Part shown: positions 17,019 through 24,497 of the stretch, piece after piece | How the letters are laid out: every line of letters begins with the position of its first letter | Numbering within the stretch: the first letter of the stretch is position 1 | DNA from: CAYMCQ01 sp964389025 | GTDB taxonomy: Bacteria; Verrucomicrobiota; Verrucomicrobiia; Limisphaerales; CAYMCQ01 | Assembly: GCA_964389025.1 (NCBI GenBank) | Contig: CAYMCQ010000012.1 | Span: 10,958-74,957 of the forward strand | Direction: 5' to 3' | DNA: 64,000 bases | Position numbers and translations under genes: made by a program | The notes under the pieces: model-generated | Database searches by the model: none | Told to the model about the DNA's origin: nothing | The model's input: the letters and a program-made list of their open reading frames with translations, nothing else

Positions 17019-20000
17019 ATGGAAGCTATGTCTCAGACACGCACCTGTCCCAAATGCGGAGCGGAATTGCCCGGCGACGCTTTGGAAGGACTTTGCCCAA
17101 GGTGTGTGGCCAGGCTCGCGCTTGATATTGCCCGGCCGGGAAAACGCCTCCCGTATTTTGGCGACTACGAACTGTTGGAAGAAATCGCCCGCGGTGGAAT
17201 GGGCGTGGTTTACAAGGCCCGGCAACTGAGTCTGAATCGTGTCGTCGCCGTCAAGATGATCCTGTTCGGCCAGTTTGCGAGCCGGGATTTTGTCCAGCGT
17301 TTCCGCACCGAGTCCGAAACCGCCGCCAATTTGCATCATCCAAACATCGTGGCCATCCACGAGGTGGGCGAGCACGAAGGGCAGCATTATTTCTCGATGG
17401 ATTATGTCGAGGGAAAGAACCTTGCCGAACTGGTCCGTGAAAATCCCCTCCCCGCCGCGCGCGCCGCCAAATACGTTCAGGCCATCACCGAGGCGATCCA
17501 ATACGCGCACCGGCAGGGTGTCCTGCACCGCGATCTCAAACCGTCCAACGTCCTCATCGACGCTGCCGACCGTCCGCAAATCACCGACTTCGGGCTGGCC
17601 AAACTGCTTTCGGCTGACTCGGACCTGACGGTGACAGGCCAACTGCTCGGTTCGCCCAACTATATGTCGCCGGAACAAGCGGCCATGAAGCGCGAGCAGA
17701 TCGGCCCGCCCAGCGATGTCTATTCGCTCGGTGCCATCCTGTATCACCTGCTCACGGGACGGCCGCCCTTTGTGGGCGAGACACTCCATGACGTGGTGCG
17801 CCAGGTTTTGAACCATGAACCCGTCGCTTTGCGCGTGCTGAATCCCGGCGTGCCGCACGACCTGGACACCATTTGCCTCAAGTGTCTGGAAAAAGACCCG
17901 CACCGGCGTTACCAATCGGCGCAAGAGTTGGCCGATGAACTGGGACGTTTTCTGCGCGATGAACCGATCCGCGCCCGACCGGTTGGTTCGGTGGAAAAAC
18001 TCTGGCGATGGTCGCGCCGCAACCCGAAGGTGTCCGGCCTCGCCGGGTCTTTGATCCTGGTTTTCGCCCTCGGTTTCATCGGCGTGCTCTGGCAATGGCA
18101 CCGGGCGGAGCACAACGCGCGCGCGGAACAGCGGCAGCGCCAGCGAACCGAGGCGACGCTGGAGAAAATGGAGATTCAGCGGGCTGAAGATTTTTTCACG
18201 GCCGATAACTCGGCGTCGGGATTGGCGCAGCTCGCCCGCGTGTTGCGGCAGAATCCCGCGAATCACGTTGCGGCGGAGCGATTATTGTCCGCGTTGACTC
18301 ATCGCAGTTTCGCTCTGTCCGTTACCGATCCGCTCAAACATGGTGCTGTGGTCAATTCCGCCAGGTTTAGTCCAGATGGGAAGCGAGTAGTGACGGCTTC
18401 GACCGACAAGACAGCGCGAGTTTGGGATGCGCGCACTGGCCAGCCGTTGACCGGACCGCTCGGACATGATGATGCTGTCCTTTCCGCCCGGTTCAGCCCG
18501 AATGGGCAGCAGGTGGTCACGGCTTCTGCTGACAAGACGGCGCGGGTCTGGGATGCGCAGTCCGGTCAGCCGTTGACCGACCCGCTCAAACATGAGGCTG
18601 GTGTCCGTTCCGTCGAGTTTAGTGCGGATGGCCAGCGCGTAATCACGGCTTCGGATGACAAGACGGCGCGGGTCTGGGATGCGCGCACAGGTCAGCTGCT
18701 GACCCAGACATTGAAACATGATGCTAGAGTTTACTCTGCGCAGTTCAGTCCCGATGGGCAGCGGGTAGTCACGGCTTCGGATGACAAGACGGCGCGGGTC
18801 TGGGATGCGCGCACAGGTCAGCTGCTGACCCAGACATTGAAACATGATGCTAGAGTTTACTCTGCGCAGTTCAGTCCCGATGGACAGTGGGTAGTCACGG
18901 CTTCCTATGACAAGACCGCGCGAGTCTGGGATGCCCGCACTGGCCAACCAGTGTCCGAGCCGTTTAAACATTACGAGGCGGTCAATACCGCCCGGTTTAG
19001 TCCGGATGGCCGGCGGATAGTGACTTCTTCGGACGACAATAGTGTCCGGGTATGGGATGCCCGCACTGGCCAGCCCGTGACTGAACCGCTCAAACATGAA
19101 TTTGGAGTTATGTTCGCGGAGTTTAGCCCAGACGGGGAGCGTGTTCTCACAGCTTCCGGGCTCGGCAACACACGGATCTGGGATGTTCGCACCGGCCGGC
19201 CTCTGACTGAGCCGTTCAGACACCACCGTGTGGCTGACCACGCCGAATTCAGTCCGGATGGGCAACTAGTGGTCACTGCTTCTCGGGACCAGACCGCCCG
19301 GGTCTGGGATGTGCGCACTGGCCGATCCCTGCCTATGCCGCTCAAACATCGCAAGGATGTTTTGACACATAGCAAGGATGTTTTGACAGCCCAATTCAGT
19401 CCAGACGGGCAGCGAGTGGTCACGGCTTCAAAGGACACGACCGCTCAAGTCTGGGATGCCCGCACCGGCCAGCCGCTGACTGAGCCGCTCAAACATGATA
19501 GTCCTCTCAGTTCCGCCCAGTTTAGCGCGGATGGAGAGAGAGTGCTCACCGTTTCCTCCAACACGGCGCGAGTATGGGATGCCGGCAATGGCCGTCCCCT
19601 GATTGAACCGGTCAAACACAATGGCGAAATCATTGACGCGCGGTTCAGTCCAGACGGGCAACTGTTCGCCACGGCTTCGCGCGACATGACCGCGCGGGTA
19701 TGGGATGCGCGCTCCGGTCAGCCACTCACGGTGCCGCTCAAACACGATGCAGTGGCTTTTTCCGCCCAGTTCAGTCCGGATGGGCAGCAAGTCGTCACGG
19801 CTTCGGCTGACGAGACCGCTCGAGTCTGGGATGCGCGTAGCGGCCAGCCGGTGACTGAGCCGCTCAAGCATGATGGTAGTGTCTGTTCCGCCCAGTTTAG
19901 TCCGGATGGACAGCGAGTGGTCACGGCTTCATCGGATTACACCGTGCAGATTTGGGACGCTCGCACAGGTCAGGCGCTGGCCCAGCCGCTCACAATTGAT

Positions 20001-20576
20001 AGTCGTTTCCGTTCCGCGCAGTTCAGCCCGGATGGGCAGCGAGTGCTCACGGTATCCGACGACAAGATCGTCCGGGTCTGGGATGCCCGCACCGGTCAAC
20101 TGCTGGGCGAGCCGATTAGACTTAACGGTCCTGTCAATTCAGCGCAGTTTAGCCGGGATGGTCGGCGGGTGGTCACGGCCGCGGGTGACAGCACCGTGCG
20201 GGTTTGGGATGCCTATACCGGCCAGCCATTGACCGAGCCGCTCAATCATTTTACCTGGGTCTATGGCGCTCAATTCAGTCCTGATGGGCAACGTGTGGTG
20301 ACCGCCGCCGGGCGAAACGCGCGCATCTGGGATGTGCCGGGCGCGCCCGTGCCGGTGCCACCCTGGTTGCCGGTTCTGGCCGAGGCCGTCATCGGGCAAC
20401 GGCTAAATCATCAAGGGACGGTTGAAGCTATTTCCGTGACGGAACTTTTGAAATTACGGCGGCAGCTTGCGGCGAGTTCCGCGCAAGACTTTTACACTCG
20501 TTGGGCAAGGTGGTTTTTTGCTGATCGCGCCACTCGCACAATTTCGCCTGCCTCGACCATTGCGCTGCCCGAATAG
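17019..20576 (+). CDS. Transmembrane Ser/Thr protein kinase with 16 WD40 repeats
   Basis: An 1185-residue protein. A Cys4 zinc-ribbon-like N terminus (CPKCGAELPGDALEGLCPRC) precedes a Hanks-type kinase domain with ARGGMGVVYKA, the ATP Lys in VAVKM (K79), HRDLKPSN (170-177), DFG (190-192) and SPEQAA. One membrane segment (about 338-358) separates the kinase from a second half with 16 WD40 repeats of the form FSPDGQRVVTAS..TARVWDARTGQ, presumably outside. Two adjacent repeats are almost identical at DNA level (126-bp duplication), and an 18-bp duplication gives KDVLTHSKDVLT. It follows a sigma-factor gene and precedes an S74-type repeat protein, suggesting a sensor circuit. Confidence 0.93.
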   Translation: MEAMSQTRTCPKCGAELPGDALEGLCPRCVARLALDIARPGKRLPYFGDYELLEEIARGGMGVVYKARQLSLNRVVAVKMILFGQFASRDFVQRFRTESETAANLHHPNIVAIHEVGEHEGQHYFSMDYVEGKNLAELVRENPLPAARAAKYVQAITEAIQYAHRQGVLHRDLKPSNVLIDAADRPQITDFGLAKLLSADSDLTVTGQLLGSPNYMSPEQAAMKREQIGPPSDVYSLGAILYHLLTGRPPFVGETLHDVVRQVLNHEPVALRVLNPGVPHDLDTICLKCLEKDPHRRYQSAQELADELGRFLRDEPIRARPVGSVEKLWRWSRRNPKVSGLAGSLILVFALGFIGVLWQWHRAEHNARAEQRQRQRTEATLEKMEIQRAEDFFTADNSASGLAQLARVLRQNPANHVAAERLLSALTHRSFALSVTDPLKHGAVVNSARFSPDGKRVVTASTDKTARVWDARTGQPLTGPLGHDDAVLSARFSPNGQQVVTASADKTARVWDAQSGQPLTDPLKHEAGVRSVEFSADGQRVITASDDKTARVWDARTGQLLTQTLKHDARVYSAQFSPDGQRVVTASDDKTARVWDARTGQLLTQTLKHDARVYSAQFSPDGQWVVTASYDKTARVWDARTGQPVSEPFKHYEAVNTARFSPDGRRIVTSSDDNSVRVWDARTGQPVTEPLKHEFGVMFAEFSPDGERVLTASGLGNTRIWDVRTGRPLTEPFRHHRVADHAEFSPDGQLVVTASRDQTARVWDVRTGRSLPMPLKHRKDVLTHSKDVLTAQFSPDGQRVVTASKDTTAQVWDARTGQPLTEPLKHDSPLSSAQFSADGERVLTVSSNTARVWDAGNGRPLIEPVKHNGEIIDARFSPDGQLFATASRDMTARVWDARSGQPLTVPLKHDAVAFSAQFSPDGQQVVTASADETARVWDARSGQPVTEPLKHDGSVCSAQFSPDGQRVVTASSDYTVQIWDARTGQALAQPLTIDSRFRSAQFSPDGQRVLTVSDDKIVRVWDARTGQLLGEPIRLNGPVNSAQFSRDGRRVVTAAGDSTVRVWDAYTGQPLTEPLNHFTWVYGAQFSPDGQRVVTAAGRNARIWDVPGAPVPVPPWLPVLAEAVIGQRLNHQGTVEAISVTELLKLRRQLAASSAQDFYTRWARWFFADRATRTISPASTIALPE
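18654..18905. repeat. 126-bp tandem duplication within the WD40 region
   Basis: The unit starting at 18654 recurs at 18780 with about 105 identical bases before the first difference. Neighbouring WD40 repeats differ much more, so this is a recent duplication or gene conversion. Confidence 0.85.
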
Positions 20577-20975
20577 AGCCGGATTCAGGCGAACCTTCGA
20601 GATGGAAAGCTTTTTGCTGGCCTGACAAAGTTTTTGTGGGCGGCACTTCATCCTTTCCATGAACCGTCCAAAAGTCCGCGAGGTTTTGGACTGCGCCAGC
20701 CCCCTGGCGCTTTGGACTGCGCTGTGTTTGTTGGGAAAGCGCCAGAGGACTGGCGCAGTCCAAGGCGCTGTCGCGCTCGTCTGAGGTTCATGACCCCGAT
20801 GCGCGTCCATTCTTGGAGGTCGAAGCTATCCTTGAACCGCACGGAGTGACGCGCCCTACCTTCGCCGTTTTTCAAAAAAGTAAAGATTCTCTGTAATAGT
20901 CCGGCCGATTTTCTTCTGTAAGGAGTAGAAGCCAAAAATAGCTGTCAATTGCCAACTCAATTGACCCAATGAACC
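20577..20975. other. Intergenic region with an inverted-repeat element
   Basis: No supported gene. It holds the 78-bp element at 20686-20763 described separately and an A/T-rich stretch before 20976 that may carry the promoter of the S74 protein gene. No convincing -35/-10 pair is claimed. Confidence 0.5.
20686..20763. repeat. Dispersed inverted-repeat element (TTGGACTGCGCCAG family), copy 1
   Basis: About 28-bp terminal inverted repeats, starting ttggactgcgccag and ending ctggcgcagtccaa, match at 26 of 28 positions around a spacer of about 22 bases. The family recurs at 23119-23205. Confidence 0.75.
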
Positions 20976-23072
20976 ATGAAAAATAAACTGTTCGCATACT
21001 TGACGCTGGCGTTGCTCTCAACTCTTAACTTTCAACTCTCAACCCTTCACGCCCAGGGCACAGCCTTCACTTATCAAGGCCGGCTCAATGACGGGACCAA
21101 TCCCGCCAACGGCACCTACGATTTGCGCTTCGCGTTGTTCGATGCCGCCGGCGGCGGCGCGCAAATCGGCAGCGCCATCACCAACTCGGCGCTGGCCATC
21201 ATCGGCGGCGTTTATACCGTCTCGTTGGATTATGGGGCGGGAGTTTTCACGGGCGCAGGCCGCTGGCTCGAGATGAGCGTGCGCACCAATGGGGGCGGCG
21301 CGTTCACGACGCTCATTCCCCGCAATGCGATCACGCCCACACCCTATGCTATCACGGCTGGCAATGTGACGGGCAGCGTCGCGGCCGGCCAACTCACCGG
21401 CGCGATTGCACTCGCGAACATCGGCGCGGGAACCATCACCAGCACAATGCTGGCGGCGGGCAGCGTGACGTCCACCCAGCTTGCCGACGGTAGCGTCACC
21501 ACCGGAGATCTTGCCGACAGTTCGGTGACGGCACCCAAGGTGGCCACGGTTACCGAGATCGCGTTGCTGACCACTTTCACCAATCCCACCCCGGCGATCA
21601 ACGACCAGTTCGGCCAGCCGGTGGCGGCGGTGGGGAGCGACCGGGTGCTCATTGGCGCGGTTGCGGACGACACGGGCGCGACGGAGGCCGGAGCGGCGTA
21701 TCTGTTCAACGCCAACGGCACGTTGCTGACCACCTTCACCAATCCCACCCCGGCGGGTGGCGACCAGTTCGGTTTATCGGTGGCGGCGGTGGGGAGCGAC
21801 CGGGTGCTCATTGGCACGCCTTACGACAATACGGGCGCGACGCTTGCCGGGGCGGCGTATTTGTTCAGCACAAACGGCACGTTACTGACCACCTTCACCA
21901 ATCCCACCCCGGCGATTAACGACACTTTCGGCATCTCGGTGGCGACGGTGGGGAGCGACCGCGTTCTCATCGCCGCGTATGGAGACGACACGGGCGCGAC
22001 GGACACCGGGGCGGCGTATCTGTTCAACACCAACGGCACGTTGCTGATCACCTTCACCAATCCCACCCCGGCGGCCAGCGACTCGCTTGGTCTTTCGGTG
22101 GCGGCAGTGGGGAGCGACCGGGTGCTCATTGGCGCGGCTTACGACAATACGGGCGCGACGGATGCCGGGGCGGCGTATCTGTTCAGCACCAACGGCACAT
22201 TGCTGACCACCTTCACCAATCCCACCCCGGCAGCCAGCGAGTTTTTCGGCAGCGCGTTCGCGGCGGTGGGGAGCGACCGGGTGCTCATTAGCGCGCCGGG
22301 GGATGACACGGGCGCGACGGATGCCGGGGTGATGTATCTGTTCAGCACCAATGGGACGTTGCTGACCACCTTCACCAATCCCACCCCGGCGATCAACGAC
22401 CATTTCGGCAACTCGGTGGCGGCGGTCGGGGGTGGCCGGGTGTTCATCGGCGCACGGGAGGACGATACGGGCGCGACGGATGCCGGGGCGGCGTATCTGT
22501 TCAGCGTGGACAACTTCACTCCGGGACTGGTGGCCGACACAGTTCGTGATGGCTCCATCACCACGGCCAGCCTGGCGGATGGCGCGGTCACGGCAGCGAA
22601 ACTGGATTCCACCATCGGCGTCTGGACGCGTTCGGGCGACGACGTCTTCCGTCTGACGGGCAACGTGGGCATTGGCACAGACACTCCGACCAACAAGCTG
22701 CACGTGGTCGGCGGCGTCTCAGCCACGGTGTTCGTGACGACCAGCGACCGCAACGCGAAGGAAAATTTCTCCTCCGTGGATGTGAAAGCGATGCTGGAAA
22801 AAGTCGCCGCGCTGCCCATCACGCAGTGGAATTTCAAGCAAGACAAGGGCACGCCGCACGTCGGCCCGATGGCGCAGGATTTTTACTCCGCATTCAAGGT
22901 TGGCCCCGGCTCAAGCGGCATTGCCACCGTGGACGCCGACGGCGTGGCGCTCGCGGCGATTCAGGGATTGAACCAGAAGGTTGAGGAAAAAGACGCACGC
23001 ATTAAAGAACTGGAGCAGCGGCTCGAAAAACTCGAACAACGGATGAACCACAAGAACGGAGGCGGGAAATGA
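20976..23072 (+). CDS. Secreted repeat protein with S74-type C-terminal chaperone domain
   Basis: A 698-residue protein: signal peptide (MKNKLFAYLTLALLSTL...HAQ), a beta-rich region to about 195, six 53-residue repeats (TTFTNPTPA...FG.SVAAVGSDRVLIGA..DDTGATDAGAAYLF) of FG-GAP-like look, then a C-terminal S74 intramolecular chaperone domain with TTSDRNAKENF (Ser about 590), PITQWNFK and GPMAQDFYSAF, ending in a coiled coil (EEKDARIKELEQRLEKLEQRM). In phage tailspikes this domain trimerises the protein and cuts itself off before the SD serine. Trimeric surface fibre is the likely state (inference). Heptad units (21017-21045) encode part of the signal peptide. The next start overlaps its stop (ATGA). 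Confidence 0.85.
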   Translation: MKNKLFAYLTLALLSTLNFQLSTLHAQGTAFTYQGRLNDGTNPANGTYDLRFALFDAAGGGAQIGSAITNSALAIIGGVYTVSLDYGAGVFTGAGRWLEMSVRTNGGGAFTTLIPRNAITPTPYAITAGNVTGSVAAGQLTGAIALANIGAGTITSTMLAAGSVTSTQLADGSVTTGDLADSSVTAPKVATVTEIALLTTFTNPTPAINDQFGQPVAAVGSDRVLIGAVADDTGATEAGAAYLFNANGTLLTTFTNPTPAGGDQFGLSVAAVGSDRVLIGTPYDNTGATLAGAAYLFSTNGTLLTTFTNPTPAINDTFGISVATVGSDRVLIAAYGDDTGATDTGAAYLFNTNGTLLITFTNPTPAASDSLGLSVAAVGSDRVLIGAAYDNTGATDAGAAYLFSTNGTLLTTFTNPTPAASEFFGSAFAAVGSDRVLISAPGDDTGATDAGVMYLFSTNGTLLTTFTNPTPAINDHFGNSVAAVGGGRVFIGAREDDTGATDAGAAYLFSVDNFTPGLVADTVRDGSITTASLADGAVTAAKLDSTIGVWTRSGDDVFRLTGNVGIGTDTPTNKLHVVGGVSATVFVTTSDRNAKENFSSVDVKAMLEKVAALPITQWNFKQDKGTPHVGPMAQDFYSAFKVGPGSSGIATVDADGVALAAIQGLNQKVEEKDARIKELEQRLEKLEQRMNHKNGGGK
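21017..21045. repeat. Heptad array in signal-peptide codons
   Basis: Four degenerate 7-nt units (ctcaact, cttaact, ttcaact, ctcaacc) encode LSTLNFQLSTL of the signal peptide of the S74-type protein. No opposed arm is seen. Confidence 0.6.
21567..22520. repeat. Six 159-bp tandem coding repeats
   Basis: The string ttcaccaatcccacc recurs at 21575, 21734, 21893, 22052, 22211 and 22370, an exact 159-base spacing (53 codons). The units are very similar at DNA level, favouring copy-number change by recombination. Confidence 0.9.
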
Positions 23073-23659
23073 AACTGCGAGAGTGGCAGATAGAGGATGG
23101 AGAATGGCGCGCCAGCGTTTTGGAGTGCGGCAGTCCTCTGCCGCTTGCTCACGGCTCGAAACCAACGCGCGGCAATCAAAGCGCCAGAGGGCAGGCGCAG
23201 TCCAAGACCTCGCGGAGTCTCTTCACTGTATTCAAATTCACACTCATCTTCACCTTCGCCCTTTCTGCCCACGCCCAAAACTTCACCAATGATTCGTTTA
23301 AGATTGGCGGCGGCGGCGGAACGATTACAGGCGGAGTTTATTCGGCAACCGGCACGATTGGCCAACCGGATGCGAGCACATTGTCCAGCAGCGGACAATA
23401 CAGCGCGGACAACGGGTTTTGGGGAATTGCCGCCGTGGTGCAAATGCCCGGCTCGCCGCCGCTCAGTATCACCCACTCGGGCACGAACGCGGTCATTTCC
23501 TGGTCGGCATCATTCACCGGTTTTGTTCTGGAGCGAAACCCGGATTTGAACAATCCCAATGGCTGGGCGAATCCCGGGGACTCTGTCGTCGTTTCGAACG
23601 GGCAGAACACCGTCACCGTGCCGATAAGCGGTTTCAAATATTATCGGCTGAGGAAGTAG
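23069..23659 (+). CDS. Exported protein downstream of S74 protein, repeat-interrupted N terminus
   Basis: A 196-residue frame whose ATG overlaps the preceding stop. A normal signal peptide (FTVFKFTLIFTFALSAHAQ) starts only near residue 50; residues about 17-46 are encoded by a dispersed inverted-repeat element (23119-23205). Mature part: FKIGGGGGTITGGVYSATGTIGQPDA, GQYSADNGFWG, then a fibronectin-like end (VISWSASFTGFVLERN...GFKYYRLRK) common in verrucomicrobial secreted proteins. Either the element was inserted between start and signal, or translation starts within it. Its position suggests a partner of the S74 protein; function unknown. Confidence 0.7.
   Translation: MKLREWQIEDGEWRASVLECGSPLPLAHGSKPTRGNQSARGQAQSKTSRSLFTVFKFTLIFTFALSAHAQNFTNDSFKIGGGGGTITGGVYSATGTIGQPDASTLSSSGQYSADNGFWGIAAVVQMPGSPPLSITHSGTNAVISWSASFTGFVLERNPDLNNPNGWANPGDSVVVSNGQNTVTVPISGFKYYRLRK
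23119..23205. repeat. Dispersed inverted-repeat element (TTGGACTGCGCCAG family), copy 2
   Basis: Ends ttggagtgcggcag and caggcgcagtccaa, related to the element at 20686-20763 and in the opposite sense: the flanking gacctcgcgg here corresponds to ccgcgaggtt beside copy 1. It lies in frame in the exported-protein gene. Confidence 0.7.
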
Positions 23660-23690
23660 GAGGGCTGTTGGGTCAATTCGATTGCCTCGC

Positions 23691-24488
23691 TCAAGCCAAC
23701 AGGTCGGGATGTTTGCGGGTGATGAATTGAAACAGCGGCTGAAAACTGGCCCACGCCACAAGGTCGGAGGCGATGAAGTCGCGGGTCTTGATCGCCACCT
23801 CATGGGGAATGTGTGACGGTTTGCCGGCCATCTCCGCCAGAAGTTGTGACTGGCAGCAGCGATCCATCGAAATAAAAAACCACGCGGCGATGTCCACGGA
23901 TTTGCCCACGGTCAGCAGGCCGTGGTTTTTTAGAATCGCCGCCTTCTTGCCGCCGAGGGCGCGTGCGATTTGTTCGCCCTCGGAAGTTTCATTGACCACG
24001 CCGGTGTAGCAATCGAACACGGCATGGTCTTGATAAAACGCGCAGGCGTCCTGCGTGATGGGGTCGAGGAGCCGTCCGAAAGTTGACCAGGTTTTCCCGT
24101 GGATGGAGTGTGCGTGGGCGGCGGCAATCACGTCGGGCCGCGCCTTGTGAATTGCGGAATGAATGGCGAAGGCCGCTGCGTTGACCGGTTGATTGCCCTC
24201 AATGACTTTTCCATCGTGGCTGACGAGCACCAAATCCGCCGGGGTCATGTGCGCGAAATGAACCCCGAGCGGGTTGACCCAGAACCGGTCGGTGTGTTCG
24301 GGATCCCGGACAGTAATGTGTCCCGCCAGCCCCTCGTCATAACCGAAATGCGCAAACAACCGAAAGGCGGCGGCCAGCCGCTGCTTACGATGCTTCCGTT
24401 CCGCGTCCACGGTTTCAAACTGCGGAAGCGTCAAGACCGAGGAGGTCTTGGTGTTCCCGATCGGAGTGCCTTTAGCCATGTTGTCCAT
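23691..24488 (-). CDS. Class II aldolase/adducin family protein
   Basis: A 265-residue zinc-dependent aldolase-type protein. Blocks: GLAGHITVRDPEHTDRFWVNPLGVHF, AFAIHSAIHKARPDVIAAAHAHSIHG with the metal-binding HAHS-x-H motif, and ILKNHGLLTVG with a further His. Family members act on sugar phosphates or related hydroxy-acids; none can be chosen here. It ends the transcript that starts with the acylase gene (gap 9 bases), so the two are probably co-transcribed. Confidence 0.85.
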   Translation of the reverse strand: MDNMAKGTPIGNTKTSSVLTLPQFETVDAERKHRKQRLAAAFRLFAHFGYDEGLAGHITVRDPEHTDRFWVNPLGVHFAHMTPADLVLVSHDGKVIEGNQPVNAAAFAIHSAIHKARPDVIAAAHAHSIHGKTWSTFGRLLDPITQDACAFYQDHAVFDCYTGVVNETSEGEQIARALGGKKAAILKNHGLLTVGKSVDIAAWFFISMDRCCQSQLLAEMAGKPSHIPHEVAIKTRDFIASDLVAWASFQPLFQFITRKHPDLLA

Positions 24489-24497
24489 AGTGTTCGA

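Noticed and set aside
18302..20345. CRISPR or satellite array in the kinase gene
   Set aside because: The regularity comes from WD40 coding repeats.
21567..22520. CRISPR-like regular repeats
   Set aside because: The 159-bp units have no spacers and are in-frame protein repeats.
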